Source of the DNA: DASWJZ01 sp038211615
Lineage (GTDB): Bacteria > Pseudomonadota > Alphaproteobacteria > Rhizobiales > Afifellaceae
Direction of reading: 5' to 3'
Assembly: GCA_038211615.1 (NCBI GenBank)
Contig: JBBQVL010000109.1
Span: 1-12,223, forward strand
DNA: 12,223 bases
Positions 1-7,252 of the stretch are shown here, in pieces. Position numbers and translations under genes: made by a program. Numbering within the stretch: the first letter of the stretch is position 1; each line of letters starts with the position of its first letter. The notes beneath the pieces were generated by a model. The model saw nothing but the letters and a program-made list of their open reading frames with translations, ran no database searches and had not been told where the DNA came from.

Positions 1-585
1 GTCGATCTCGCGGCCCTGGAAGAACTCGGCGATCTGCTTCAACTGGTCATAGGTGGCGGGCGGGCCGAGATCCCAGCCGTATTTGTCCTTGAATTCCTTC
101 TGCAGCTCGGGCTTCTCGAACCAGTCCTTGCGGTAGGTCCAGCCGACGACGTCGCCCATCGCCGGAAGCGCCCAGTAGTTCGGCGTGTTCTTCGGCCACT
201 CGGAATACCCCACTACCGTCGCCGGCATGAAGTCTTCCATCTTGATGCCGTTCTTGTCGAAGAAGTCGTTCAGCTTGACGTAATAGCCGTTCTCCGCCGA
301 GCCGCCGATCCACTGGCTGTCGCCAATGATGAGATCGCAGAGCGTGCCGTGCGAATTCAGTTCGTTGAGGAACTTGGCGGCGTAGTTCGTCCACGACTCG
401 AACTCGAACTTCATTGTCGTGCCGGTCTCGGCGGTGAAGTCCTTCGACAGCTCGACCAGCGCGTTGGCCGGATCCCACGCAGCCCAGCAGAGCGTCAGTT
501 CGCCGGCCTGCGCGGCGTTGAGCGCCGCTCCCGAAAGAAGCGCCGCCGAAGCCAGCGCGAGCGCTCCCCGATGCAATCTCTTCAT
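1..585 (-). CDS. Sugar-type ABC transporter solute-binding protein, N-terminal part (runs off the left edge)
   Basis: Periplasmic binding component of an ABC importer, probably for a carbohydrate. Only the first 195 residues are in the window; such proteins are usually about 400-450 aa. The start is an ATG at 585 preceded by a strong GGAGGG site at 591-596 with 5-nt spacing. Residues 1-27 form a Sec signal peptide: MKR, a hydrophobic stretch, then AQA with likely cleavage before Gly28. The mature part opens GELTLCWAAWDPANALVELS and continues with SWTNYAAKFLNELNSHG, LCDLIIGDSQWIGGSAENGY and TPNYWALPAMGDVVGW, the pattern of family-1 extracellular solute-binding proteins found in rhizobial sugar uptake operons. 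The substrate cannot be read from this. The permease genes would lie further left. It is transcribed away from the membrane-protein gene, so the intergenic region to its right should carry its promoter. The frame is open to the window edge with no sign of damage. Confidence 0.9.
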   Translation of the reverse strand, partial: MKRLHRGALALASAALLSGAALNAAQAGELTLCWAAWDPANALVELSKDFTAETGTTMKFEFESWTNYAAKFLNELNSHGTLCDLIIGDSQWIGGSAENGYYVKLNDFFDKNGIKMEDFMPATVVGYSEWPKNTPNYWALPAMGDVVGWTYRKDWFEKPELQKEFKDKYGWDLGPPATYDQLKQIAEFFQGREID

Positions 586-671
586 GATTTCCCTCCAGCG
601 TTTCCATGCGGAATTCTGCCCGCATGCCTCCGGCCGCGACGCGGCCATCCGATCCCGGCTCGATGAGCCGA

Positions 672-718
672 TGTTTAGTTATTTTGTTTAGTTATGCGGA
701 ATTCACTAAACGCAGCAA
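672..718 (-). promoter_or_regulatory. Possible promoter with repressor operator for the solute-binding protein gene
   Basis: On the minus strand a TTGCTG (713-718) and a TAACTA (689-694) are 18 bases apart and could serve as weak -35 and -10 boxes. TGTTTAGTTAT occurs twice in direct orientation (672-682 and 685-695, 13-base period). The inverted form ACTAAAC lies at 705-711, so GTTTAGT (686-692) and ACTAAAC form a 7-base inverted repeat with a 12-base spacer that straddles the -10 region. This layout fits an operator that blocks a sugar-inducible promoter. The regulator is not in the window and its family cannot be assigned. The repeats are seen directly; the promoter and operator roles are inference. 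Confidence 0.4.
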
Positions 719-729
719 GCGGAATCTTA

Positions 730-744
730 TGCTGCAATGCAGCA
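730..744. repeat. 15-base palindrome (TGCTGCA-A-TGCAGCA)
   Basis: A perfect 7-base inverted repeat around one central A. It lies just upstream of the possible -35 box of the binding-protein gene, a usual place for an activator or second operator site. Its symmetry is clear, but any role is a guess. Confidence 0.3.
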
Positions 745-941
745 GAGAACAGCCATATTGGTGACTCATCCGTCGAACGCGCATGTTCAGCGCCGCAGGT
801 GCCTCGGCAGCACTTCCGCATTCGGCGCAGCGATTTGACGCCGACCAGCAGGTCGCAGCGTGGCACCTCCGCACGTTGCAACGGCGTCTGCGCGTGAGCT
901 AGCCTCTGGCGTGCGTGGCGGCGCGGCGAGGCCTGGTTGCG

Positions 942-2036
942 ATGCTGGACGAGCTTGCCAATCTCAGCAAGACCATCGACGGGTTCATCTCGGGCATCAT
1001 CGAATTCGCCTATTCGATATTGTCCACGGTCGTCCGGATTTATGTAAATCCGCTGCGCGGGGCGCTGCGGCCGCGGATCATCGAAAACAACGTCAGCTCC
1101 AAGACGCTGCTGTTCCTGGTCTGCAGTGCGGTCATCGCGTACATCAGCTACGGCGAGAACGCCGCGCGGACGCTGATGAAGGCCTCGTCGCCGAGCCTCT
1201 TCGCCTACATCCTGATCGTTATCCTCTTCTACGTCACGGCGGACCTCTGCGTGCTCCTGCTGTCGCTCGCCTGCGCGCGCCGCAAGCGCAGGCGGCGGGC
1301 GCGCGAGCTGTTGCGCTTCACGCTGGCCGCCGTCCTCGGCGGGTGGGGCTTCGTCGTGCCAATGCTGTTCTACGTCGACGAGAAGCTCATCTCACCCGGC
1401 AAGGTTTTCGGGAACTTCTTCCTGATCATCGAGTCGCTCCCCTTCGTCGCTGCGCTGCTTGCCTATCCGCTGTTCGTCCTGGTGTTCATCCTCATCCGCA
1501 ATCGCGGCTTGCGGCGAGTTCCAGGTCTCGCGGCGAGCGGCGTGCTGGGCATGGGAGCGCTGGCGCTGCTGGTCGCCGTGCTGTTCCTGCAGCCGCGCGA
1601 CTATGTGGATTCGCTCTTCGGTGAAGGGGGAGATCAGGCGGCCGAAGATGATTCGCCGCGGCTCGTCGGCATCTCCTGCGAGGAGCATCGCGATTCCGCC
1701 CGGCTCGAGATCCGCGCCGCGGTCTACAATCCCGCGGATGCGCCGGTCGTTCTCGGCCGCAGGGCTCTCAAGGCCAGCGTCGGGCCGGGGGGAGAGACGC
1801 CGCCCACCTTCTCGATCGCGTTCCCGCGCGCTGGCGAGCCGCTCGCGGTTATCGAAGCGAAGGCGGTCAACGTCGTCGCCTTTGACCAGCCGATCGACGC
1901 GCCGCTTCGGAAGTCACTGGCGGGGCCTCAAACCTGCACGATATCGCTCTACGGCGACGAGGATTCCGCTCAGGCGGCGTCTGTCGAGGCCTATCCGGAG
2001 GACGGCGCGACGGTGCAGTACGGGAGCGGCTCGTGA
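942..2036 (+). CDS. Unrecognised multi-pass membrane protein with a C-terminal soluble domain
   Basis: I do not recognise a family for this 364-residue protein. ATG 942 is chosen because GAGG at 928-931 precedes it by 10 bases; an in-frame GTG at 915 would add nine residues but has no visible ribosome binding site. After an amphipathic N-terminus come five probable membrane segments, at about 47-63, 80-105, 116-136, 146-172 and 183-205. A very basic loop (RRKRRRRAR) near residues 107-115 is probably cytoplasmic. Residues from about 215 to the end form a soluble domain of roughly 150 aa, probably beta-rich and facing the periplasm if five helices are right. No catalytic motif was noticed. GC and codon use match the chromosome-like neighbours. 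It is convergent with ureG, with only 12 bases between the two stop codons, and has no visible functional link to urea use. Confidence 0.75.
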   Translation: MLDELANLSKTIDGFISGIIEFAYSILSTVVRIYVNPLRGALRPRIIENNVSSKTLLFLVCSAVIAYISYGENAARTLMKASSPSLFAYILIVILFYVTADLCVLLLSLACARRKRRRRARELLRFTLAAVLGGWGFVVPMLFYVDEKLISPGKVFGNFFLIIESLPFVAALLAYPLFVLVFILIRNRGLRRVPGLAASGVLGMGALALLVAVLFLQPRDYVDSLFGEGGDQAAEDDSPRLVGISCEEHRDSARLEIRAAVYNPADAPVVLGRRALKASVGPGGETPPTFSIAFPRAGEPLAVIEAKAVNVVAFDQPIDAPLRKSLAGPQTCTISLYGDEDSAQAASVEAYPEDGATVQYGSGS

Positions 2037-2048
2037 GCCCAGCCGCTC

Positions 2049-2675
2049 CTAATGCGACAGGCCGCCGGCGGTCTCGATGAATGCGACGATCCGGTCGAGG
2101 CCCTTGCGGCGGAGCGTGTCGGCGAAGACGTAGGGACGCCCCTCGCGCACGCGTTTCGTGTCGGCCTCCATCACGTCGAGATTGGCGCCGACATAGGGCG
2201 CGAGGTCGATCTTGTTGACGATCAGCAGGTCGGAGCGGGTGATCGCCGGCCCACCCTTGCGCGGCACTTTCTCGCCGCCCGCCACGTCGATGACGTAGAG
2301 CGTGAGGTCGGCGAGCTCGGGCGAGAACGTGGCCGCAAGATTGTCGCCGCCGGATTCGATGAAGATCACGTCGAGATCGGGGAAGCGCGAGCGCATCTCG
2401 GCGATCGCCTGAAGATTGATCGAGGCATCCTCGCGGATGGCGGTGTGCGGGCAGCCGCCGGTCTCCACGCCGAGGATGCGCTCCTCGGGGAGCGCCTGCA
2501 CACGGTTCAGGATCAGCGCGTCTTCCTTGGTGTAGATGTCGTTGGTGACGACGGCGACCGAGTAGCGGTCGCGCATCGCCTTGCAGAGCATCTCCGTCAG
2601 CGTCGTCTTGCCGGCGCCGACCGGGCCGCCGATGCCGACGCGCAAGGGGCCGTTCGGCGATCGGTTCGCGCTCAT
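2049..2675 (-). CDS. ureG: Urease accessory GTPase UreG
   Basis: Cytoplasmic SIMIBI-class GTPase that, with UreD and UreF, uses GTP hydrolysis to deliver nickel into the UreC active site. The 208-residue length is normal. Visible motifs are the P-loop GPVGAGKT (17-24), the nickel-binding CPH motif within ETGGCPHTAIRED (Cys75, His77), ESGGDNL (107-113) and the guanine-specificity NKID (154-157). There is no His-rich N-terminal tail of the kind some UreG proteins carry; the metal-storing tail here is on UreE. The ATG at 2675 overlaps the ureF stop as ATGA, and a GAGGG lies 10 bases upstream, so translation is probably coupled to ureF. It is the last gene of the operon. No hairpin with a T-run is seen after its TAG; the next gene converges from the other strand 12 bases away. 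Confidence 0.97.
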   Translation of the reverse strand: MSANRSPNGPLRVGIGGPVGAGKTTLTEMLCKAMRDRYSVAVVTNDIYTKEDALILNRVQALPEERILGVETGGCPHTAIREDASINLQAIAEMRSRFPDLDVIFIESGGDNLAATFSPELADLTLYVIDVAGGEKVPRKGGPAITRSDLLIVNKIDLAPYVGANLDVMEADTKRVREGRPYVFADTLRRKGLDRIVAFIETAGGLSH

Positions 2676-3421
2676 GTGCGGAACACCCTCGAATACTGTT
2701 CTTCGTGACGCATCGATGCGATGTCGGAGAGGATCGCAGACGCGCCGAGGTCGTCGAGCGAGGATCTTTCCGCGCGCTCTGCGATGTGGGCGATCAAGGG
2801 GTGCAGCGCGGCGAGCACGCCGAGGCCGGCGTTCTGCCCGATCGGGATGAGCCGCACGCCGACCGACACAAGGTTGGCGGTGAAGGCGTTCAGAAAAGCG
2901 GGGAGGGCGCTCGCGAGGGCGATGCCGTGGTCGGCGGCAACGGCCCCGACCGCGACCGGGTAGGGCACACTCTCGACGCCCCGGAGATGCCGAGGGGCGG
3001 CGCAAGGCCATGTCGCATCGACGGCGTCGAGGAACGCGCGCCCCTGCGCCGTCGATTCCAGATGGCGCTCGCGCGATGGCGACAGCGCGGCGGCGTGCTC
3101 GGTGACCGCGGAGAGCCGATCCCAATCCTGCACCAGAGCGGCGTGGTGCGCCTCGGCGAACAGCACCGCGTCGTTCCACCCGCTGCCCAGCGCGAGGACA
3201 TCTAGAAGCCATGACTGAAGCGCCTTGGCGCTGGCGATCGCACGGGAGTCGATTTGCCATTCCAGCCCGTGCGAATAGGAAAACGCGCCGACCGGGAAGG
3301 CCGGAGAGAGGAAGGTCACCAGCTTCAAAAGCTCGGCAGCTCCCATGCCGGGTCGACCGGCGACCTCGACCTTGTTCTCGCCGGCTCTCGCCGGATGCAA
3401 GGCCAGATCAGTGATGGTCAT
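2672..3421 (-). CDS. ureF: Urease accessory protein UreF
   Basis: All-helical chaperone that bridges UreD and UreG on apo-urease and gates GTPase-driven nickel insertion. Family hallmarks are LSPAFPVGAFSYSHGLEWQI (about 38-57), the GQNAGL region, and the conserved C-terminus SMRHEEQYSRVFRT that contacts UreG/UreD. With ATG 3421 the protein is 249 aa and its start overlaps the end of ureE by 14 bases, inside the DNA that codes the UreE His tail. No ribosome binding site is visible there, so translation would depend on coupling to ureE. A later ATG at 3346 would give 224 aa beginning MGAAELLKLVTFLSP, closer to where the conserved domain begins, so the start is uncertain. The stop overlaps the ureG start by ATGA. 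Confidence 0.92.
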   Translation of the reverse strand: MTITDLALHPARAGENKVEVAGRPGMGAAELLKLVTFLSPAFPVGAFSYSHGLEWQIDSRAIASAKALQSWLLDVLALGSGWNDAVLFAEAHHAALVQDWDRLSAVTEHAAALSPSRERHLESTAQGRAFLDAVDATWPCAAPRHLRGVESVPYPVAVGAVAADHGIALASALPAFLNAFTANLVSVGVRLIPIGQNAGLGVLAALHPLIAHIAERAERSSLDDLGASAILSDIASMRHEEQYSRVFRT

Positions 3422-3911
3422 GGTGATGGTCGTGATGCTCGCGGTCGTGCCCGTGATGGTCGTGAGCGTGTGAGCCGCCACCCTGCGCATAAGCGCCGCC
3501 TTCGGGATCGAATGGCGCTTCGATGGCCGCGACCTCCGCGCCGAGGCCCGCGAGCATTTCGGCGAGGACATGGTCCGGGCGGATCAGGATTCGACCCGCC
3601 TCGATCGCTGCCGGCACATGGCGGTTTCCGAGATGCCAGGCGAGCCGCGCGAGATGATGCGTATCCTTCGCGCTCACGACGAGCAGCGGCTCGGGCTTGG
3701 CGCGCACCTCGATCATGCGCCCGTCATTGAGGGCGAGGCCGTCGCCATGTCTGAGCGCGGCAGCCTCGGGAAGATCGAGCAGGAATTCCAGCCCGCGCTC
3801 GCCCTGCATCGCGAGGCGGCGACGATGGCGATCGTCAAACGCCAACACCACCGCATCTGCCGCGACGCCGTTCCAGCGCCCGGCGTGAATGACTTTCGTG
3901 GCGCGGATCAA
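3408..3911 (-). CDS. ureE: Urease nickel metallochaperone UreE with His-rich tail
   Basis: UreE binds nickel and hands it to UreG for urease maturation. I place the start at TTG 3911 (MIRATKVIHAGRW), because a strong GGAGGG at 3918-3923 lies 6 bases upstream; an earlier in-frame TTG at 3929 would put this site inside the gene. The product is 167 aa. The N-terminal peptide-binding domain is followed by a metal-binding domain with HLGNRHVP (93-100) and RPDHVL (111-116), which hold the conserved His of the dimer nickel site. The last 20 residues (148-167) contain 12 His mixed with Asp, a typical nickel storage tail. That tail is encoded by a simple repetitive stretch at about 3411-3475, and its 3' end overlaps the probable ureF start. 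The upstream small gene ends 14 bases before this start. Confidence 0.95.
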   Translation of the reverse strand: MIRATKVIHAGRWNGVAADAVVLAFDDRHRRRLAMQGERGLEFLLDLPEAAALRHGDGLALNDGRMIEVRAKPEPLLVVSAKDTHHLARLAWHLGNRHVPAAIEAGRILIRPDHVLAEMLAGLGAEVAAIEAPFDPEGGAYAQGGGSHAHDHHGHDREHHDHHHDHH

Positions 3912-3925
3912 TCTACTCCCTCCCG

Positions 3926-4405
3926 TCAATCATAGAAGAACCAGAGTGGCTTCATCCCGCTTGGCACAAAAGCCGCCTCAGCGAACTCTCCACTCTCCGC
4001 CCAACTATCGGAGGTAAATTCCGTTGGACGGACGGCGGGGGGAAACCCTTCGGTGACGTCGGCAGGATCGGCACTCGTAATGATGACGACGTGATCGCAA
4101 TCCATCCAGCAATCACTGTCAAAGGGCCGCTCGCGAAACGATAGCTGGGTCAAGCTGAACAATACATCCCAGACATCTTCGCGGTCCCGGATGCCTCGCC
4201 AAATGGCGATCTCCTCCGCTTGAGTGAAGCCATGAGATTGGTTGACCCACAACGATGCTTCGCCGCCTGAGCCCTTGAAGAACTGCTCGATGGAAACCAA
4301 TGGTCTTACCTTCGGCGCTAGTACGCCAAGTAGCCCGTCCTTGGTCTCTCCCATTCGTTCGACGAGCGCCTTCAAGTGGGAGATCGAGACCCTTGAACCA
4401 GACAT
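3926..4405 (-). CDS. Unrecognised small acidic protein between ureC and ureE
   Basis: I cannot name this gene securely. ATG 4405 has GAGG six bases upstream and gives 159 aa; an in-frame TTG at 4432 would add nine residues. No signal peptide or membrane helix is seen. It is acidic (25 D/E against 14 K/R by my count). Notable stretches are LVSIEQFFKGSGGEASLWVN (36-55), IWRGIRDREDVWDVLFSLTQ (68-87), VVIITSADPADV (106-117) and the aromatic end LWFFYD. From memory this resembles small uncharacterised proteins with an EFF-x-G-N motif and a later vVITSA-type segment, some near immunity genes, but I could not check. Sampled lines are 53-55% GC, well below the urease genes. It lies 67 bases after the ureC stop and 14 bases before ureE, so it is co-transcribed, but it is not a known urease factor. 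The reading frame looks intact. Confidence 0.75.
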   Translation of the reverse strand: MSGSRVSISHLKALVERMGETKDGLLGVLAPKVRPLVSIEQFFKGSGGEASLWVNQSHGFTQAEEIAIWRGIRDREDVWDVLFSLTQLSFRERPFDSDCWMDCDHVVIITSADPADVTEGFPPAVRPTEFTSDSWAESGEFAEAAFVPSGMKPLWFFYD

Positions 4406-4472
4406 TGCCTGCCTCGATGCGGCGACCCGCAAGCGCCGACACTATCATTGCAATAACTGCGGCCTGTCATCG

Positions 4473-6184
<1,712 letters not shown>

Positions 6185-6185
<1 letters not shown>

Positions 6186-6490
6186 CAGAGGTCACCCATC
6201 ACTTTCTGGTTGAAGCCGAACACACGCCGCCCACCGCTGTATGGGACAAGCGTGACATCCCGCGTCTGCCCCGGCTCGAACCGGACGGCGGTGCCGGCGG
6301 CGATGTCGAGGCGCATGCCGCGCGCCTTGGCGCGGTCGAACTGCAGCGCGCCGTTCGTCTCGAAGAAATGGTAGTGCGAGCCGACCTGGATCGGCCGGTC
6401 GCCGGTGTTGGCGACCGTGAGCGTGACGGTCGGCGCGCCGGCGTTCAGCTCGATGTCGCCTCTCGCAGCAATAACTTCGCCTGGTATCAT
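6185..6490 (-). CDS. ureB: Urease subunit beta UreB
   Basis: Small structural subunit that packs between UreA and UreC in the urease trimer; it carries no catalytic residues. At 101 aa it has the usual length of separate bacterial UreB and begins with the family's MIPGE. Conserved stretches are NTGDRPIQVGSHYHFFETN (28-46), ARGMRLDIAAGTAVRFEPG and the C-terminal GRRVFGF. The ATG overlaps the stop of the preceding DUF4375 gene as ATGA, so this essential subunit appears translationally coupled to a non-urease gene rather than to ureA. GGGGA just upstream of the ATG can serve as ribosome binding site. Confidence 0.98.
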
Positions 6491-6939
6491 GTTGATCCCC
6501 GGATCTCTTGGCGGTGCTCAGCCACAAATTGATATAGGAGCGATGTCAGGTCGTCCGGATAGCCAAAGAATCGCTGATCCAGAGCTTGTAGCTGCTCCTC
6601 AGCTTCATGCGACAAAGACGACAAAGCTGATTGGCGCTCGTCACGATCCGATAACATCAAGTCTGGTCTGAAGATCGCAACCGCTGCGTCGACAACCGCC
6701 GCCATGGCGGGCGCACCGATCGTCCGCAATGCATTGGCTGCAAACGGCGCAAGGTCGCCGCTGGCGTTGAAGAAATATTGATCGAATCCACCGTTGTTGA
6801 CCTGGCTCTCCAGTTCCCAGACGCTCTTGAACACCCGCTCCGGCTCAGACAATTCCTCATACGGCACGTCCGCCGCTTGCGTGTAGAAAGCCTCAGACGT
6901 ACCGATCAGATAATCGTTCATCCCCGATGTGGACGGCAT
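6487..6939 (-). CDS. DUF4375/DMP19-family acidic protein between ureA and ureB
   Basis: The 150-residue product has the signature of the DUF4375 (DMP19) family: LESQVNNGGFDQYFFNASGD (43-62), then a helix-rich part with ANALRTIGAP, and a C-terminal DQRFFGYPDDLTSLLYQFV. DMP19 of Neisseria is known as an acidic DNA mimic that binds a transcription factor; other members are uncharacterised and often sit in toxin-immunity neighbourhoods. This one is strongly acidic (about 24 D/E to 9 K/R). Its job here is unknown. It has no signal peptide. It starts 7 bases after the ureA stop and its TGA overlaps the ureB ATG, so it is fitted exactly into the operon. The AGGAG next to ATG 6939 leaves no spacing, and an alternative ATG lies at 6921, so the start is uncertain. 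Sampled GC is about 55%, below that of the urease genes, which suggests later acquisition. Confidence 0.85.
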   Translation of the reverse strand: MPSTSGMNDYLIGTSEAFYTQAADVPYEELSEPERVFKSVWELESQVNNGGFDQYFFNASGDLAPFAANALRTIGAPAMAAVVDAAVAIFRPDLMLSDRDERQSALSSLSHEAEEQLQALDQRFFGYPDDLTSLLYQFVAEHRQEIRGST

Positions 6940-6946
6940 CTCCTGC

Positions 6947-7249
6947 TCACCTGATCGGTTGGTGGACGGTGACGAGTTTCGTCCCGTCCGGGAAGGTCGC
7001 CTCGACCTGCACGTCGTGGATCATCTCGGCGACGCCCTCCATCACCTGCGCCCGCGTGACGACATGCGCGCCGGCCGCCATCAGCTCCGCTACCGGCCGG
7101 CCATCGCGCGCGCCTTCCACCACGAAATCGCTGATGAGGGCGATCGCTTCCGGGTGGTTGAGCTTCACACCGCGCTCCAGCCGCTTTCGCGCGACGATCG
7201 CGGCCATGGAGATGAGCAGCTTGTCCTTTTCGCGAGGCGTCAAATTCAT
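6947..7249 (-). CDS. ureA: Urease subunit gamma UreA
   Basis: Smallest structural subunit of the urease trimer, helical, without catalytic residues. The 100-aa length is standard. Conserved stretches are MNLTPREKDKLLISMAAIVA (1-20), KLNHPEAIALISDFVVEGARDG (29-50), VMEGVAEMIHDVQVEATFPDGTKLV across 69-93 and the end VHQPIR. The ATG at 7249 follows the ureD TGA by three bases. GGCGGA inside the ureD end is the only candidate ribosome binding site, so translation is probably coupled to ureD. Instead of leading straight into ureB, the operon has the DUF4375 gene after this stop. Confidence 0.98.
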   Translation of the reverse strand: MNLTPREKDKLLISMAAIVARKRLERGVKLNHPEAIALISDFVVEGARDGRPVAELMAAGAHVVTRAQVMEGVAEMIHDVQVEATFPDGTKLVTVHQPIR

Positions 7250-7252
7250 GGA

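Larger units (their letters stand above)
586..941. other. Divergent intergenic region, 356 bases, no convincing gene
   Basis: This region separates the minus-strand binding-protein gene from the plus-strand membrane-protein gene, so it should carry both promoters. Visible elements are: a near-perfect GC palindrome at 632-646 (GGCCGCG, one base, CGCGGCC); a small hairpin at 656-670 (CGGCTC, GAT, GAGCCG) that would lie in the leader of the binding-protein mRNA; three GTTTAGT/ACTAAAC elements at 673-711; and a 15-base palindrome at 730-744. The AT-rich stretch 671-710 stands out in this GC-rich window. From about 745 to 927 I see no recognisable element. Small open frames here (for example 675-881 minus and 694-897 plus) lack a ribosome binding site and resemble no family I know. 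Confidence 0.7.

Noticed and set aside
47..625. 192-codon minus-strand frame overlapping the solute-binding protein gene
   Set aside because: A different frame of the same strand encodes a signal peptide and a clear binding-protein sequence with a strong ribosome binding site; this one is Arg-rich and unlike any protein family.
656..670. CGGCTC-GAT-GAGCCG hairpin considered as a transcription terminator
   Set aside because: The following T-rich stretch is broken by other bases and there is no upstream plus-strand gene to terminate. On the minus strand it would lie in a leader without a T-run.
797..868. AGGTGCC (797-803) and GGCACCT (862-868) inverted pair
   Set aside because: Seven-base arms with a 58-base spacer are easily reached by chance in GC-rich DNA, and nothing around them suggests a structured RNA.
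694..897. Small plus-strand frame (67 codons) and overlapping minus-strand frames in the intergenic region
   Set aside because: No ribosome binding site and no recognisable features, and it overlaps the likely regulatory elements. Too weak to call a gene.
2060..2075. CCGCCGGCGG palindrome near the end of ureG as a terminator
   Set aside because: It lies inside the coding sequence for the UreG C-terminus and is not followed by a T-run on either strand.
4119..4448. 109-codon minus-strand frame overlapping the unrecognised gene between ureC and ureE, considered as a frameshifted original
   Set aside because: It has no ribosome binding site comparable to GAGG before ATG 4405, and the other frame runs intact to a stop just before ureE, so no frameshift needs to be invoked.
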